Shown one piece after another: positions 1-7,775 of a stretch of DNA of 64,000 bases. Source of the DNA: Streptomyces collinus Tu 365 (lineage in GTDB: Bacteria; Actinomycetota; Actinomycetes; Streptomycetales; Streptomycetaceae); assembly GCF_000444875.1 (NCBI RefSeq), contig NC_021985.1:3171535-3235534 (forward strand). Reading direction: 5' to 3'. The translations under genes and the position numbers were made by a program. The notes below the pieces were generated by a model. It searched no databases. It was given only the letters and a program-made list of their open reading frames with translations, and was not told where the DNA came from. Within the stretch, counting starts at the first letter, position 1. The number at the start of each line of letters is the position of its first letter.

Positions 1-1
1 G

Positions 2-733
2 ATCGCGGCGCCGGCCAGTCTCGCGGTCGAACTGCTGCTGTGGCCGGTGCTCGGCGCCTCGTTCGACCCCGCGACGCTCGGCTGGGGCGCCGCGTCGGGC
101 GTCGCCTCGGCGGCCGCGTTCGCCCTGCTCTACCGCACTCTGGCGATCGGCCCGATGAACGTGCTGTCGCCCGTGACCGCCCTGGTGTCCGCGGCCCTGC
201 CCGTGGGCGTGGGCCTGCTCCAGGGCGAGCACCTGACCGCCGCCGGACTGGTGGGCCTGCCCCTGGCACTGGTGGCGGTGGTCCTGGTCAGCGCGGGCCA
301 CGGCGCCGGCTCGGCCCGCCCCTCGCGGACCGCGCTGCTGCTGGCGTTCGGCGCGGGCGCGGCCATCGCGCTCCAGCTCGTCTTCCTGCACCAGGCGCCG
401 TCCGGCAGCGGTGTGGCTCCGCTGATCACCGGACGCGCGGTCTCCTCGGCGGTCACCCTGGCCGCGGCCGGGCTGCTGCGCCGCAGGCTGGGCTCCGAGC
501 GGCCCGCGTACGGGACGTCGGCGGCCGCGGGCGTCCTGGACTCCGTGGCGAACCTGCTGTTCCTGCTCGCCGCACGCAGCGGGGACCTCACCGTCGTCGC
601 CGTGATCACCGCCCTCTACCCGGCCGGCACGGTCCTGCTCGCGCGTGGCGTGCTCGCGGAGCGCATCCACCGCGGGCAGCTCGTCGGCCTGGGCACCGCC
701 GCCGTCGCCGTCGGCCTCCTCGCCCTGACCTGA
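2..733 (+). CDS. EamA/DMT-family transporter, 5' end outside window
   Basis: Membrane transporter of the drug/metabolite (EamA) superfamily; substrate cannot be told from sequence. The frame is open from base 2, so the N-terminal part lies left of the window; about 243 residues are visible. They consist almost entirely of hydrophobic helices separated by short loops, including two EamA-like halves with the typical 'ALLYRTLAIGPMNVLSPVTAL' style segment early on and an 'ITALYPAGTVLLARGVLAERIHRGQLVGL' type segment near the end. The last repeat ends close to the stop, as usual for the family. The following gene starts 65 nt downstream on the same strand, so co-transcription is possible. Confidence 0.85.
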   Translation: MAAPASLAVELLLWPVLGASFDPATLGWGAASGVASAAAFALLYRTLAIGPMNVLSPVTALVSAALPVGVGLLQGEHLTAAGLVGLPLALVAVVLVSAGHGAGSARPSRTALLLAFGAGAAIALQLVFLHQAPSGSGVAPLITGRAVSSAVTLAAAGLLRRRLGSERPAYGTSAAAGVLDSVANLLFLLAARSGDLTVVAVITALYPAGTVLLARGVLAERIHRGQLVGLGTAAVAVGLLALT

Positions 734-798
734 GCGGCCCGCCGGCCCGCCGCCCCACCACCCCGTCCCCCCGCCCCCGAACGGAGGAGGAGAACACC

Positions 799-1446
799 AT
801 GCTGGTCCACCCCTGGGACGCCGCCCTGGACGAGAGCGAGTGGCAGACCTGGATCGCCGACGGCCACGACTTCGGGCAGCTGAGCGTCAACGGCCTGCCC
901 GGCCACCCGCCTGCCGTCGTCCCCACCCACTTCTGCTGCGACGGGCCCGCCCTCCTGGTCCACCTCGCCCGGCCCAACCCGGTCTGGGAGGCGATCGAGC
1001 GCGACCCGTGCGTCGTCCTCACCGTCATCGGCGACCACGCCTTCGTCCCCGGCCCCTGGCGCGCCCCGGCCGGCACCCCGCCCCTCGACGGGGTCCCGAC
1101 CAGCTACTACGCGGCCGTGCAGTTCACCTGCCGGGCCGGCGTCGTCGACGACCCCGGGGCCAAGGCCGAACTGCTGCGCCGCCAGCTCGCCCACTTCCAG
1201 CCCGACGGCGACCACGCCGCCGTCGCCGCCGACCGGCCGCCGTACGGGCGGATGCTGTCCGGCATCCGCGGTCTGCGTCTGGAGGTCACCGGCGTACGGG
1301 CCAAGTTCAAGTACGACGACCACAAGCCCGTCGAGCACCGGACCGCCGTCGCCGAACGCCTCGTCGCGCGCGGCGAGGGCCTGGACGTGCCCGCCGCGCA
1401 CCAGCAGCGCCGGCGCCTGGACCGCATGGGCCCCTGGAAGCAGTGA
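799..1446 (+). CDS. FMN-binding negative transcriptional regulator-like protein (PaiB family)
   Basis: A 215-aa protein of the FMN_bind_2/PaiB family, a split-barrel flavin-binding fold. In Bacillus, PaiB is described as a negative regulator, but many actinobacterial homologues are uncharacterised. Family features seen are the N-terminal 'MLVHPWDAALDESEW' start, a 'HLARPNP' segment, the 'VPTSYYAAVQF' segment after the central Pro/Gly-rich loop, and the C-terminal 'GIRGLRLEVTGVRAKFK' block. The ATG is chosen because a strong GGAGGAGG ribosome site lies 8 nt upstream (783-790). A longer in-frame extension upstream overlaps the transporter gene and lacks family similarity. Gene 2 of a possible transporter-PaiB-B3/4 operon. 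Confidence 0.85.
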   Translation: MLVHPWDAALDESEWQTWIADGHDFGQLSVNGLPGHPPAVVPTHFCCDGPALLVHLARPNPVWEAIERDPCVVLTVIGDHAFVPGPWRAPAGTPPLDGVPTSYYAAVQFTCRAGVVDDPGAKAELLRRQLAHFQPDGDHAAVAADRPPYGRMLSGIRGLRLEVTGVRAKFKYDDHKPVEHRTAVAERLVARGEGLDVPAAHQQRRRLDRMGPWKQ

Positions 1447-1511
1447 CCCGCCCCTCCCCCGCCCGGGCACCCGCCCACGCCCACCACAGCACAGGAAACG
1501 GAAACCCGTCC

Positions 1512-2219
1512 ATGTCCGCCTTCCACCTCGCCCCCGCCGTCGCGGACGCGTTCCCCGACACCCTCATCGCGCTGGTCACCGCCGGCGGCCTGCGCGGCGG
1601 CGAGCCCTGGCCGCACACCGTCACCGCCCTGGCGGCACTGGAGCAGCAGCTCGCCGACGGCACCTGGCGGCCCGCCGACGAGAGCGACCCGCGCATCGGG
1701 TCCTGGCACACCGCCTACCGCTCCTTCGGCACCAACCCGCGCCGGGTGCGCCCCAGCGTCGACGCGCTCGGCCGCCGTCTCGCAAGGAAGGGCAGCCTGC
1801 CGCGCATCAACCCGGCCGTCGACTCCTACAACGCGGTGTCCGTCCGCCACGGCCTGCCCGCCGGGGCCTTCGACCTGGACCGGGTCGACGGCGACGTCGT
1901 CATCCGCCGGGCCGACGGCACCGAGTCCTTCACCCCGCTCGGCGAGCCGGACACCGTGGAGCGGCCGAAGTCCGGCGAGATCGTGTACGCCGACGCCACC
2001 GGGATCCTGACCCGCCACTGGAACCACCGCGACGCCCACCGCACCCGGGTCACCGAGGACACCGCGCACGCCGTCTTCGTCCTGGAGACCCTCCACGCCA
2101 CCCGTGACGGCGACCTGCTGAAGGTCGCGGCCGACGAGCTGCAGGGCCTGCTCGCCCCGCACGCCGAGCACACGAACGTGCGGTACCTCGGCCCGGCCCG
2201 GCCGACGGCCACGGCCTGA
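1512..2219 (+). CDS. B3/B4 tRNA-binding domain protein (PheT-like editing domain, stand-alone)
   Basis: A 235-aa protein related to the B3/B4 domain of the phenylalanyl-tRNA synthetase beta chain, present here without the rest of the synthetase. Such free-standing copies are suggested to act on misacylated tRNA or as generic tRNA-binding proteins; function here is inferred from family only. Visible blocks are 'SWHTAYRSFGTNPRRVRPSVDAL' (about 65-87, broken here only for description), 'LPRINPAVDSYNAVSVRHGLPAGAFDLD' around 95-122 and 'SGEIVYADATGILTRHWNHRD' around 155-175, all typical of the B3/B4 core. It starts 65 nt after the PaiB-like gene on the same strand. A weak 'ACAGGAAACGG' site precedes the ATG. 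Confidence 0.8.
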   Translation: MSAFHLAPAVADAFPDTLIALVTAGGLRGGEPWPHTVTALAALEQQLADGTWRPADESDPRIGSWHTAYRSFGTNPRRVRPSVDALGRRLARKGSLPRINPAVDSYNAVSVRHGLPAGAFDLDRVDGDVVIRRADGTESFTPLGEPDTVERPKSGEIVYADATGILTRHWNHRDAHRTRVTEDTAHAVFVLETLHATRDGDLLKVAADELQGLLAPHAEHTNVRYLGPARPTATA

Positions 2220-2262
2220 GCGTCCCGGCCCGGCACACCCCTCTCCGACAACTTGAATCGTC

Positions 2263-2291
2263 TTGACAAAATTATTTGTCGGTCAGATCCT
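2263..2291 (+). promoter_or_regulatory. Candidate promoter with overlapping palindromic operator
   Basis: TTGACA at 2263-2268 is a consensus -35. It overlaps a perfect 6+6 inverted repeat GACAAA-ATTA-TTTGTC (2265-2280). A poor -10 (GATCCT, 2286-2291) lies 17 bp downstream. The AT-rich palindrome stands out in GC-rich DNA and resembles operators of MarR- or TetR-type repressors. It sits about 100 nt upstream of the RibD/DHFR-fold gene. No regulator gene adjoins it. The inverted repeat is seen; its function is inferred. Confidence 0.45.
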
Positions 2292-2376
2292 GGAAGCGTC
2301 GCAGGGGCACGCCCGCCACGCGTGCGACGGTGACGCGACCGCGCCGAGATCACGACGAGACACGGGAGAACCCCTC

Positions 2377-2949
2377 ATGCGCACTCTGATCAGCACCGCC
2401 TTCGTCTCGCTCGACGGGGTCGTGGAGGCTCCGGGCGGCGAGAGCGGCTACCGCAACGCGGGCTGGACGTTCAAGGACGTCGAGTTCCTGCCGGAGGCCT
2501 TCGAACTGAAGGGCCGGGAGCAGAAGGAGGCCACGGCGATGCTCATGGGCCGGGTCAGCTACGAGGCGTTCAGCCCGGTGTGGCCGGCGATGGAGGAGTT
2601 CGCCGACTACAAGGTGATGCCGAAGTACGTCGTCTCCACCACCCTCACCGAGGACGACCTGGTGACGGACTGGGGTGACACCACGATCCTGCGCTCGCTC
2701 GACGAGGTCGCCGCCCTCAAGGAGACCGAGGGCGGCTCGATCATCGTCCACGGCAGTGCCGAACTGAACCACGGCCTGGCGGACGCCGGCCTTGTCGACC
2801 GCTACCACCTGCTGGTCTTCCCGCTGCTGCTCGGCGCGGGCAAGCGCCTGTTCAGCACCGCGGACAAGGACGCGCAGAAGCTGCGGCTGGTCGAGCACGA
2901 GGTCTACGCCAACGGCCTGCAGAAGAACGTCTTCGACGTCGTCCGCTGA
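2377..2949 (+). CDS. Dihydrofolate reductase / RibD C-terminal fold protein
   Basis: A 190-aa stand-alone reductase-fold protein (RibD_C, dihydrofolate reductase family), common in several copies in Streptomyces; NADPH binding is expected but the substrate is unknown. Visible motifs are the N-terminal 'TAFVSLDGVVEAPGG', the 'LMGRVSYEAF' segment, 'KYVVSTTL' and the NADP-binding style 'GGSIIVHGSAELNHGLADAGLVD' followed by 'FPLLLGAGKRLF', all in family order. The length is normal for the group. The ATG at 2377 follows a CACGGGAGAA ribosome site. An upstream in-frame start at 2263 would place translation over the palindrome and promoter and is not favoured. The gene is flanked by a scar of gene remnants downstream. 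Confidence 0.85.
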   Translation: MRTLISTAFVSLDGVVEAPGGESGYRNAGWTFKDVEFLPEAFELKGREQKEATAMLMGRVSYEAFSPVWPAMEEFADYKVMPKYVVSTTLTEDDLVTDWGDTTILRSLDEVAALKETEGGSIIVHGSAELNHGLADAGLVDRYHLLVFPLLLGAGKRLFSTADKDAQKLRLVEHEVYANGLQKNVFDVVR

Positions 2950-3008
2950 CCTCGGCCGGCCGGTCCCGGCGGCCGGACCGTGGTGTCAGTGGGTGCCGTG
3001 GACGGGGC

Positions 3009-3240
3009 TCAGCCCACCGGCTCCCCCCGCCCGGTCCCCCCGTCCCGCAGCTCGAACCAGATCGTCTTGCCCGTGGCCGTCCGCACACTGCCCCAGGCGT
3101 CCGCGAGCAGGTCGAGCAGTTCGGTGCCCCGGCCGCCCTCCGCGTCCAGGTCGACGGCGCCGCGCACCGGACCGGTGGGTTCGGTGTCCTCGACCTCGCA
3201 CAGCAGACGGGAGCCGCACAGCCGCAGGTTGAGCCACCAA
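3009..3240 (-). pseudogene. Remnant: C-terminal end of an RsbW-like ATP-binding regulatory protein
   Basis: Reading minus strand from about 3240 to the TGA at 3009-3011 gives WWLNLRLCGSRLLCEVEDTEP..., then EGGRGTELLDLLADAWGSVR and TGKTIWFEL. These match the G2 box and terminal strand of Streptomyces HATPase_c anti-sigma/SpoIIE-partner kinases ('DEGGRG...WG.R.T..GKTIW.E'). There is no start codon: the frame runs into a stop at about 3263, and the N-terminal half of the ATPase (N box, G1 box) is absent. I interpret it as a deletion remnant. It lies tail-to-head against a plus-strand remnant that begins exactly where the homology stops. Confidence 0.65.
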
Positions 3241-3406
3241 GGCCCTCGCGCCCGGTGCGAGCCTCATCTACAAGTTCCGGCTCGCGGTCCGCACCACGGC
3301 CAGGGCGGGCATCGACACCGTGGGCATCCGGTCGACCGCGACCCAGAACTCCCAGCCCGTGGCCGTGGCGCTCGGCGACTACTGGGGCGCCCTGGAGTGG
3401 GACTGA
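3233..3406 (+). pseudogene. Remnant: C-terminal fragment of an unidentified protein
   Basis: On the plus strand a frame with protein-like composition runs from just after a TGA (3230-3232) to a TGA at 3404-3406. It includes 'LIYKFRLAVRTTARAGIDTVG' (shown as about 20 residues) and ends 'ALGDYWGALEWD'. There is no plausible start codon or ribosome site. It is probably the tail of a gene whose body was deleted; I do not recognise the family. Its stop is two bases before the stop of the convergent serine hydrolase, so the tail would originally have been a gene convergent with that hydrolase. Confidence 0.4.
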
Positions 3407-3408
3407 CC

Positions 3409-5046
3409 TCAGCGGCCGAAGGTGCCCAGGCCGTTCGCGTCCAGGTGTTCGACGGTGACGCTCGTGGCGCGGTCCGCGTGGACGTGGAACGTGACGCCGG
3501 ACAGGCCGACGGCGTTCTCGCCCCGGGTCCGGTAGCTGAAGGTGTCGCCCGCGTAGTGCGTGAGGGGGAACGTCATCCCCCGCGGGCCCAGCTTCATGCT
3601 CAGCCCGCCGCCGCTGTCGCGGGTGACGGTGAGCGGACCGTAGTACGCGTTCGCGTAGGTGCCCGTGTAGACGTCGTCGGCCTTCGCCGGGGCGGCGCCG
3701 GCGGGCGGCTTCGCGTAGTCGGTGGGTGAGGCGCCGGTGTAGGCGGCCGCCCGCACGACCTTCTCGTAGAACGGCAGCCAGTCCACGGTCTGCCTGCCGT
3801 TCTGCGCGATGTCGAAGAACGCGGCGGACACCGCCTCGGGCACGCCGACGGGCTGTCCGTTCGTGAGCACGACGATGCCCAGCCGCTCCCCCGGCAGCAG
3901 GGTGACCGCGGTCGCGGCGCCGAGGTCGAAGGCGCCGGAGTGGCTGAGCCGCAGCCGGCCGCGCTGGTCGTAGCCGACGTTCCAGCCCAGCCCGTAGAAG
4001 CCGGGCTCGCCCGCCGGGGCGAGCGGTTGCATGGCGACGGAGTGCGGGACGCGGGTCCGGTCCAGCGCCGCCGGGTCGATGAGCCGCCTCCCCCCGAACG
4101 TGCCGTCGTCCAGTTGCAGACGCATCCACTTCGTGAGGTCGTCGACGCTGGAACTGGCCCCGCCCGCCGGGGCCTGGCCGTCGGCGTTCTCCGTGGTGGA
4201 GGGCTTCCAGCGGCCGTCGGCCTCGACATGGGGCGACGCCTTGTCGGCGGCCTTGTCGTAGTCGGCGCGCCGGTAGCTGGAGTGGTCCATCCCCAGCGGC
4301 CCGAACAGCGTGGCCGAGGCGAGCCGCGGCCAGTCGGTCCCCGCCGCGTCGGCCACCGCCACGCCCGCCGCCGTGAGGCCGTAGTTGGTGTAGGCGTAGC
4401 TCGCGCGGAACGGCGTCAGCGGCTCCAGGCGCAGGTGCCGCAGGATGTAGTCGCGCGGGTAGCCAAGGTCCTGGAGCAGGTCGCCCGCGTGGTCGGGCAG
4501 CCCGCTGCGGTGCGCGAACAGGTCCGCGACCGTCACGTTCTCGCTCACGTACGGGGTCCTGAGCGCGAAGTCCGGTTCGTGGGTGACGATCCGGTCGTCC
4601 CAGCCGACGACCCGGCGCCCCACCGCCCCGGCGACGACGGTGGACGCCAGCGGCTTGGACAGCGACGCCAGCTGGAAGACCGTCCCCGGGCCGACCCTCG
4701 CGCCGCGGCCCACCTCGCGGACGCCGAAGCCCTTCGCGTACACCACCCGGCCCTCGTGCACGACGCCCACGGCGACCCCCGGCACCCCGGTGCGCTTCAT
4801 CGCCTCCCGCACCAGGCCGTCCAGCCGGTCCACGGCGGACCCCACCTGCGCCCGCGTCAGCTGGGGCGGTGGCTGCTTCGGCGGTGTGGAGGCGAGCGAC
4901 GCGGAGGCGGCGGGGCCGTCGGCGACGGCGTCGGTACCGGAGCAGCCCGACAGCAGGACTCCGAGCACCGCCAAGCACAGGCCGGCGGCGCCCACCCGGA
5001 CCGGCCTGCCGACCCCGTTCCCGCGTCCGCGTCCGCGTCTCGCCAT
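3409..5046 (-). CDS. Lipoprotein serine hydrolase (class C beta-lactamase / DD-peptidase family)
   Basis: A secreted, membrane-anchored penicillin-recognising hydrolase of 545 aa. The N-terminus is Arg-rich (MARRGRGRGNG), followed by a hydrophobic segment ending in the lipobox LSGC, giving a lipidated Cys at about residue 37. Catalytic motifs are present: SLSK (SxxK), the YTN triad motif in 'SYAYTNYG', and an HSG box in 'LRLSHSGAFDLG' in place of KTG. A beta-barrel lipocalin-like tail (last ~120 residues, 'YTGTYANAYYGPLTVT') follows, as in many Streptomyces homologues. The ATG at 5046 is preferred over one at 5175 because it gives a proper lipoprotein signal. Substrate (peptidoglycan or another ester/amide) cannot be told from sequence. 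Confidence 0.85.
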   Translation of the reverse strand: MARRGRGRGNGVGRPVRVGAAGLCLAVLGVLLSGCSGTDAVADGPAASASLASTPPKQPPPQLTRAQVGSAVDRLDGLVREAMKRTGVPGVAVGVVHEGRVVYAKGFGVREVGRGARVGPGTVFQLASLSKPLASTVVAGAVGRRVVGWDDRIVTHEPDFALRTPYVSENVTVADLFAHRSGLPDHAGDLLQDLGYPRDYILRHLRLEPLTPFRASYAYTNYGLTAAGVAVADAAGTDWPRLASATLFGPLGMDHSSYRRADYDKAADKASPHVEADGRWKPSTTENADGQAPAGGASSSVDDLTKWMRLQLDDGTFGGRRLIDPAALDRTRVPHSVAMQPLAPAGEPGFYGLGWNVGYDQRGRLRLSHSGAFDLGAATAVTLLPGERLGIVVLTNGQPVGVPEAVSAAFFDIAQNGRQTVDWLPFYEKVVRAAAYTGASPTDYAKPPAGAAPAKADDVYTGTYANAYYGPLTVTRDSGGGLSMKLGPRGMTFPLTHYAGDTFSYRTRGENAVGLSGVTFHVHADRATSVTVEHLDANGLGTFGR

Positions 5047-5179
5047 GATCCGGTCACCTCGCGCTCGGGTGCCCGCGGGGACCGCCCGGGGCCCGTCCCA
5101 TCCTCGCCACGGCACCGGGCCACGGCATCCGGACGTCGCCGAGCGGGTGAGGAACCGCCGCCGGGCGGGCGTCACGGCA

Positions 5180-5857
5180 TCAGGACGTGAAGACGTCGAT
5201 GCCGTCCCCCAGCAGCTTCAGCCCGAACACGAAGAACAGCACCGCCATGATCGCGACGTTGTGCCGCGCGGCCCACTCCTTCCAGTTGCCCAGCATGGCC
5301 GCGGCCCGCTCGCTCATGACCAGGAAGACCACCAGCGGAACCAGCAGCCCGACGGAGGCGATGACGACGAAGATCGCCATCGCGCCGACCTGCTGCCCGA
5401 CCGGCAGTCCCGACGCGCTGATGGAGGCCGCCGCGGCGATGGTCAGCGGGGCGTTCTTCAGGTTCCCCGCCGACAGCAGCAGGGCGAGGAGGAAGATCTT
5501 CCCCGGCCGGAAGCGGTCGATCGCGGCCATCCATTTCGGCAGCTGCGCCTGCGTCACGTCGGTGGGCCGGTGCCGCCACAGCCGTACGCCGAAGAACATC
5601 AGCACGAGCCCCAGCGCGAGCTTGAGCGCCCCCACCCAGTCGGCCGGATGCCCGTGTCCTGAGGCGTCTCCCCCGCCGCCGATCGCCAGCACCACCGCGC
5701 CCAGGACCGACAGCCCCATCACCCAACCGGCGGCGAACACCAGGCCGTTGCGGCGTCCGTGGGGCGTCGCCAGGAAGATGATGATCGCGACGATCGGCAG
5801 CGGGCTGACGGCGACGCCGGCCGCCAGGCCCAGCACGTCCCCCAGTACCTGTCCCAT
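5180..5857 (-). CDS. GAP-family (Sap-like) membrane protein
   Basis: A 225-aa integral membrane protein of the GAP family (Pfam 'SfLAP', sulfolipid-1-addressing protein-like). In mycobacteria relatives are linked to glycolipid export; the cargo here is unknown. About six hydrophobic helices are visible: 'VLGLAAGVAVSPLPIVAIII' near the start with the conserved SPLP, 'FAAGWVMGLSVLGAVVLAIGG', 'LALGLVLMFFGVRLW', 'FLLALLLSAGNLKNAPLTIAA' with the typical NxKN turn, and two C-terminal helices. The gene ends 134 bases before the start of the serine hydrolase on the same strand. It diverges from the ferredoxin-P450 operon across a 274-base spacer that must hold both promoters. Confidence 0.8.
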   Translation of the reverse strand: MGQVLGDVLGLAAGVAVSPLPIVAIIIFLATPHGRRNGLVFAAGWVMGLSVLGAVVLAIGGGGDASGHGHPADWVGALKLALGLVLMFFGVRLWRHRPTDVTQAQLPKWMAAIDRFRPGKIFLLALLLSAGNLKNAPLTIAAAASISASGLPVGQQVGAMAIFVVIASVGLLVPLVVFLVMSERAAAMLGNWKEWAARHNVAIMAVLFFVFGLKLLGDGIDVFTS

Positions 5858-6131
5858 GTCCGCCTCCCGGTCTGCTCTGGAATGCAGGTGATATGTGCCC
5901 GGGATACGCTTTTGTCACAACCAGGTCAGGTTCGCTGGGCGGTTCCACAGACGCCGGCCGCATGCGGCGCGACGATCACGTCCCCCTGCGGAGACCCGAC
6001 GGGCGCGGCCCCCTCCTCGTCACGGGACGGCCGCCTGCCGATTCTTCTCACCGAGGCTCGTCCCGCACCGTGCGCTCGCGGTGACGCCGGGTCCGGGGTG
6101 CCCACGGCCTGCGGTGCCTGTGGAGGTCGGC

Positions 6132-6371
6132 ATGAGAGTGGTCGTTGATCTGTCTCGCTGTCAGGGGTACGCGCAGTGCGCCTTCCTCGCCCCGGACGCG
6201 TTCCGGATGCACGGGGAGGAAGCGCTGATGTACGACCCGGGTCCCGACGACGCCCAGCGTGACCGGGTGCTGCGCGCGGCGGCCGCCTGCCCGGTCCAGG
6301 CCATCCTCGTCGACCAGTTGGAGGGCCGGCGCGGGAGCGGGCACGTGACCGTGGCGGCGTCGACGCCATGA
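6132..6371 (+). CDS. Small [3Fe-4S]-type ferredoxin
   Basis: A 79-aa ferredoxin that should carry electrons from the reductase encoded next to the P450 encoded two genes downstream. The cluster ligands are visible as CQGYAQC (Cx5C, about residues 10-16) and the later Cys in 'ACPVQAI' (about residue 55), the pattern of the single-cluster 3Fe-4S ferredoxins that serve actinobacterial P450s; the fourth ligand of 4Fe-4S types is missing. The start MRVVVDLSRCQ matches the family and has a GGAGG ribosome site 5 nt upstream. Its stop overlaps the reductase start by 4 nt (ATGA, 6368-6371), which indicates translational coupling. Confidence 0.9.
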   Translation: MRVVVDLSRCQGYAQCAFLAPDAFRMHGEEALMYDPGPDDAQRDRVLRAAAACPVQAILVDQLEGRRGSGHVTVAASTP

Positions 6372-7762
6372 CCAGCGCCGACAACCTGCGCGCCTTCAAG
6401 CGCGAGGGCCGCATCGTGATCGTCGGGGCGTCGCTCGCGGGCCTGCGGGCCGCGGAGACGCTGCGCGACGAGGGCTTCACCGGTTCCCTCACCATGATCG
6501 GCGACGAGACGTGCGAGCCCTACGACCGACCGCCGTTGTCCAAGCAGGTCCTGACCGGATGGGTGCCGGCCGACGGCACCGCACTGCCGCGCCGGCGCGA
6601 GATCGACGCGGAATGGCTGCTGGGCGTGCCCGCGGCCGGACTCGACCTGGCCGCCAACCACGTGCGCCTGGCCGACGGACGCGAGATCCCCTTCGACCGG
6701 GTCCTGATCTCCACCGGCGTACGGGCCCGGCCCTGGTTCGTCGAGAGCGAGGCGGCCCTGGACGGCGTGTTCGTCCTGCGCACCCGCGAACACGCCGAAG
6801 GTCTCCAGCGGGCCCTCGCCGCCGGACCCTCCCGCGTCCTGGTCATCGGGGCGGGCTTCACCGGCTCCGAGATCGCCTCCATCTGCCGTGAACGCGGCAT
6901 CGAGGTCACCGTCGCCGAACTGGCCCCGGCCCCCCTGGTCGGAGCGCTCGGCGCCATGATCGGCGAGGTCGCCTCCGACATGCAGCGCTCCCACGGGGTG
7001 GACCTGCGCTGCGGCGTCAAGGTCACCCGGCTCGAGGGCGACGCCCAGGGGCACTTCCGCCGCGCGCACTTCGACGACGGCACCACCGTCGACGCCGACG
7101 TCGCCGTCGTGGCGCTCGGCGGCATCCGCAACACCGAGTGGCTGCGGGGCTCCGGCCTGGCCGCCGGCGTCTGGGGAATCGCCTGCGACACGGGCTGCCG
7201 CGCCCTCACCCTCGACGGCCTGATCACCGACGACGTCTTCGTCGCCGGGGACGTGGCACGCTGCCCCAACCCGGTCTACGAGTACCGGCTGATCTCCCTG
7301 GAGCACTGGGCCAACGCCGTCGAACAGGCGGAGGTCGCGGCGCACAACATGGTCAGCCCCCAGGCCGACCGCTGGCCCCACCTCACCCTGCCGGTGTTCT
7401 GGTCGATCCAGTTCGGCGTCAACATCAAGTCCGTCGGCGTCCCCACCTTCGCCGACGAAGTCGTCCTCGCCCAGGGATCGGTGGCCGACCACCGCTTCGT
7501 CGCCGCGTACGGCTACCGGGGCCGCGTCACCGCGGCGGTCAGCTTCGACAACGCCAAGTGGCTCGACCACTACCGCGGACTCATCGAGACGGCCGCGCCC
7601 TTCCCGCCGCCCGGCCCCACCCCCGACCAGCCCCTCGACATGAAGCCGGTCCCCGTCGACTTCCCCGGACCCCAACTGCTCGCCCAGGGCGCCACCGTGG
7701 TCGTCACCGGACACGACCCGGGCGAACGCCGGGTCACGGCCGCGCAGCAGCACCACCGGTAG
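6368..7762 (+). CDS. FAD-dependent ferredoxin reductase
   Basis: A 464-aa NAD(P)H:ferredoxin oxidoreductase of the putidaredoxin reductase type, predicted to reduce the ferredoxin encoded just upstream. Domains in order are an N-terminal FAD-binding Rossmann motif 'IVIVGASLAGLRAAETLR' (about 18-35), the 'EPYDRPPLSKQVL' segment, a second dinucleotide motif 'RVLVIGAGFTGSEIASICRE' for NAD(P)H (about 156-175), 'TDDVFVAGDVARCPNP' FAD-binding box, and a C-terminal interface domain. The length is near the family norm with a C-terminal extension of about 40 residues. The start overlaps the ferredoxin stop. The P450 gene begins 13 nt after its stop, so the three form one operon. Confidence 0.92.
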   Translation: MTSADNLRAFKREGRIVIVGASLAGLRAAETLRDEGFTGSLTMIGDETCEPYDRPPLSKQVLTGWVPADGTALPRRREIDAEWLLGVPAAGLDLAANHVRLADGREIPFDRVLISTGVRARPWFVESEAALDGVFVLRTREHAEGLQRALAAGPSRVLVIGAGFTGSEIASICRERGIEVTVAELAPAPLVGALGAMIGEVASDMQRSHGVDLRCGVKVTRLEGDAQGHFRRAHFDDGTTVDADVAVVALGGIRNTEWLRGSGLAAGVWGIACDTGCRALTLDGLITDDVFVAGDVARCPNPVYEYRLISLEHWANAVEQAEVAAHNMVSPQADRWPHLTLPVFWSIQFGVNIKSVGVPTFADEVVLAQGSVADHRFVAAYGYRGRVTAAVSFDNAKWLDHYRGLIETAAPFPPPGPTPDQPLDMKPVPVDFPGPQLLAQGATVVVTGHDPGERRVTAAQQHHR

Positions 7763-7775
7763 GAGGGACAGCGCG

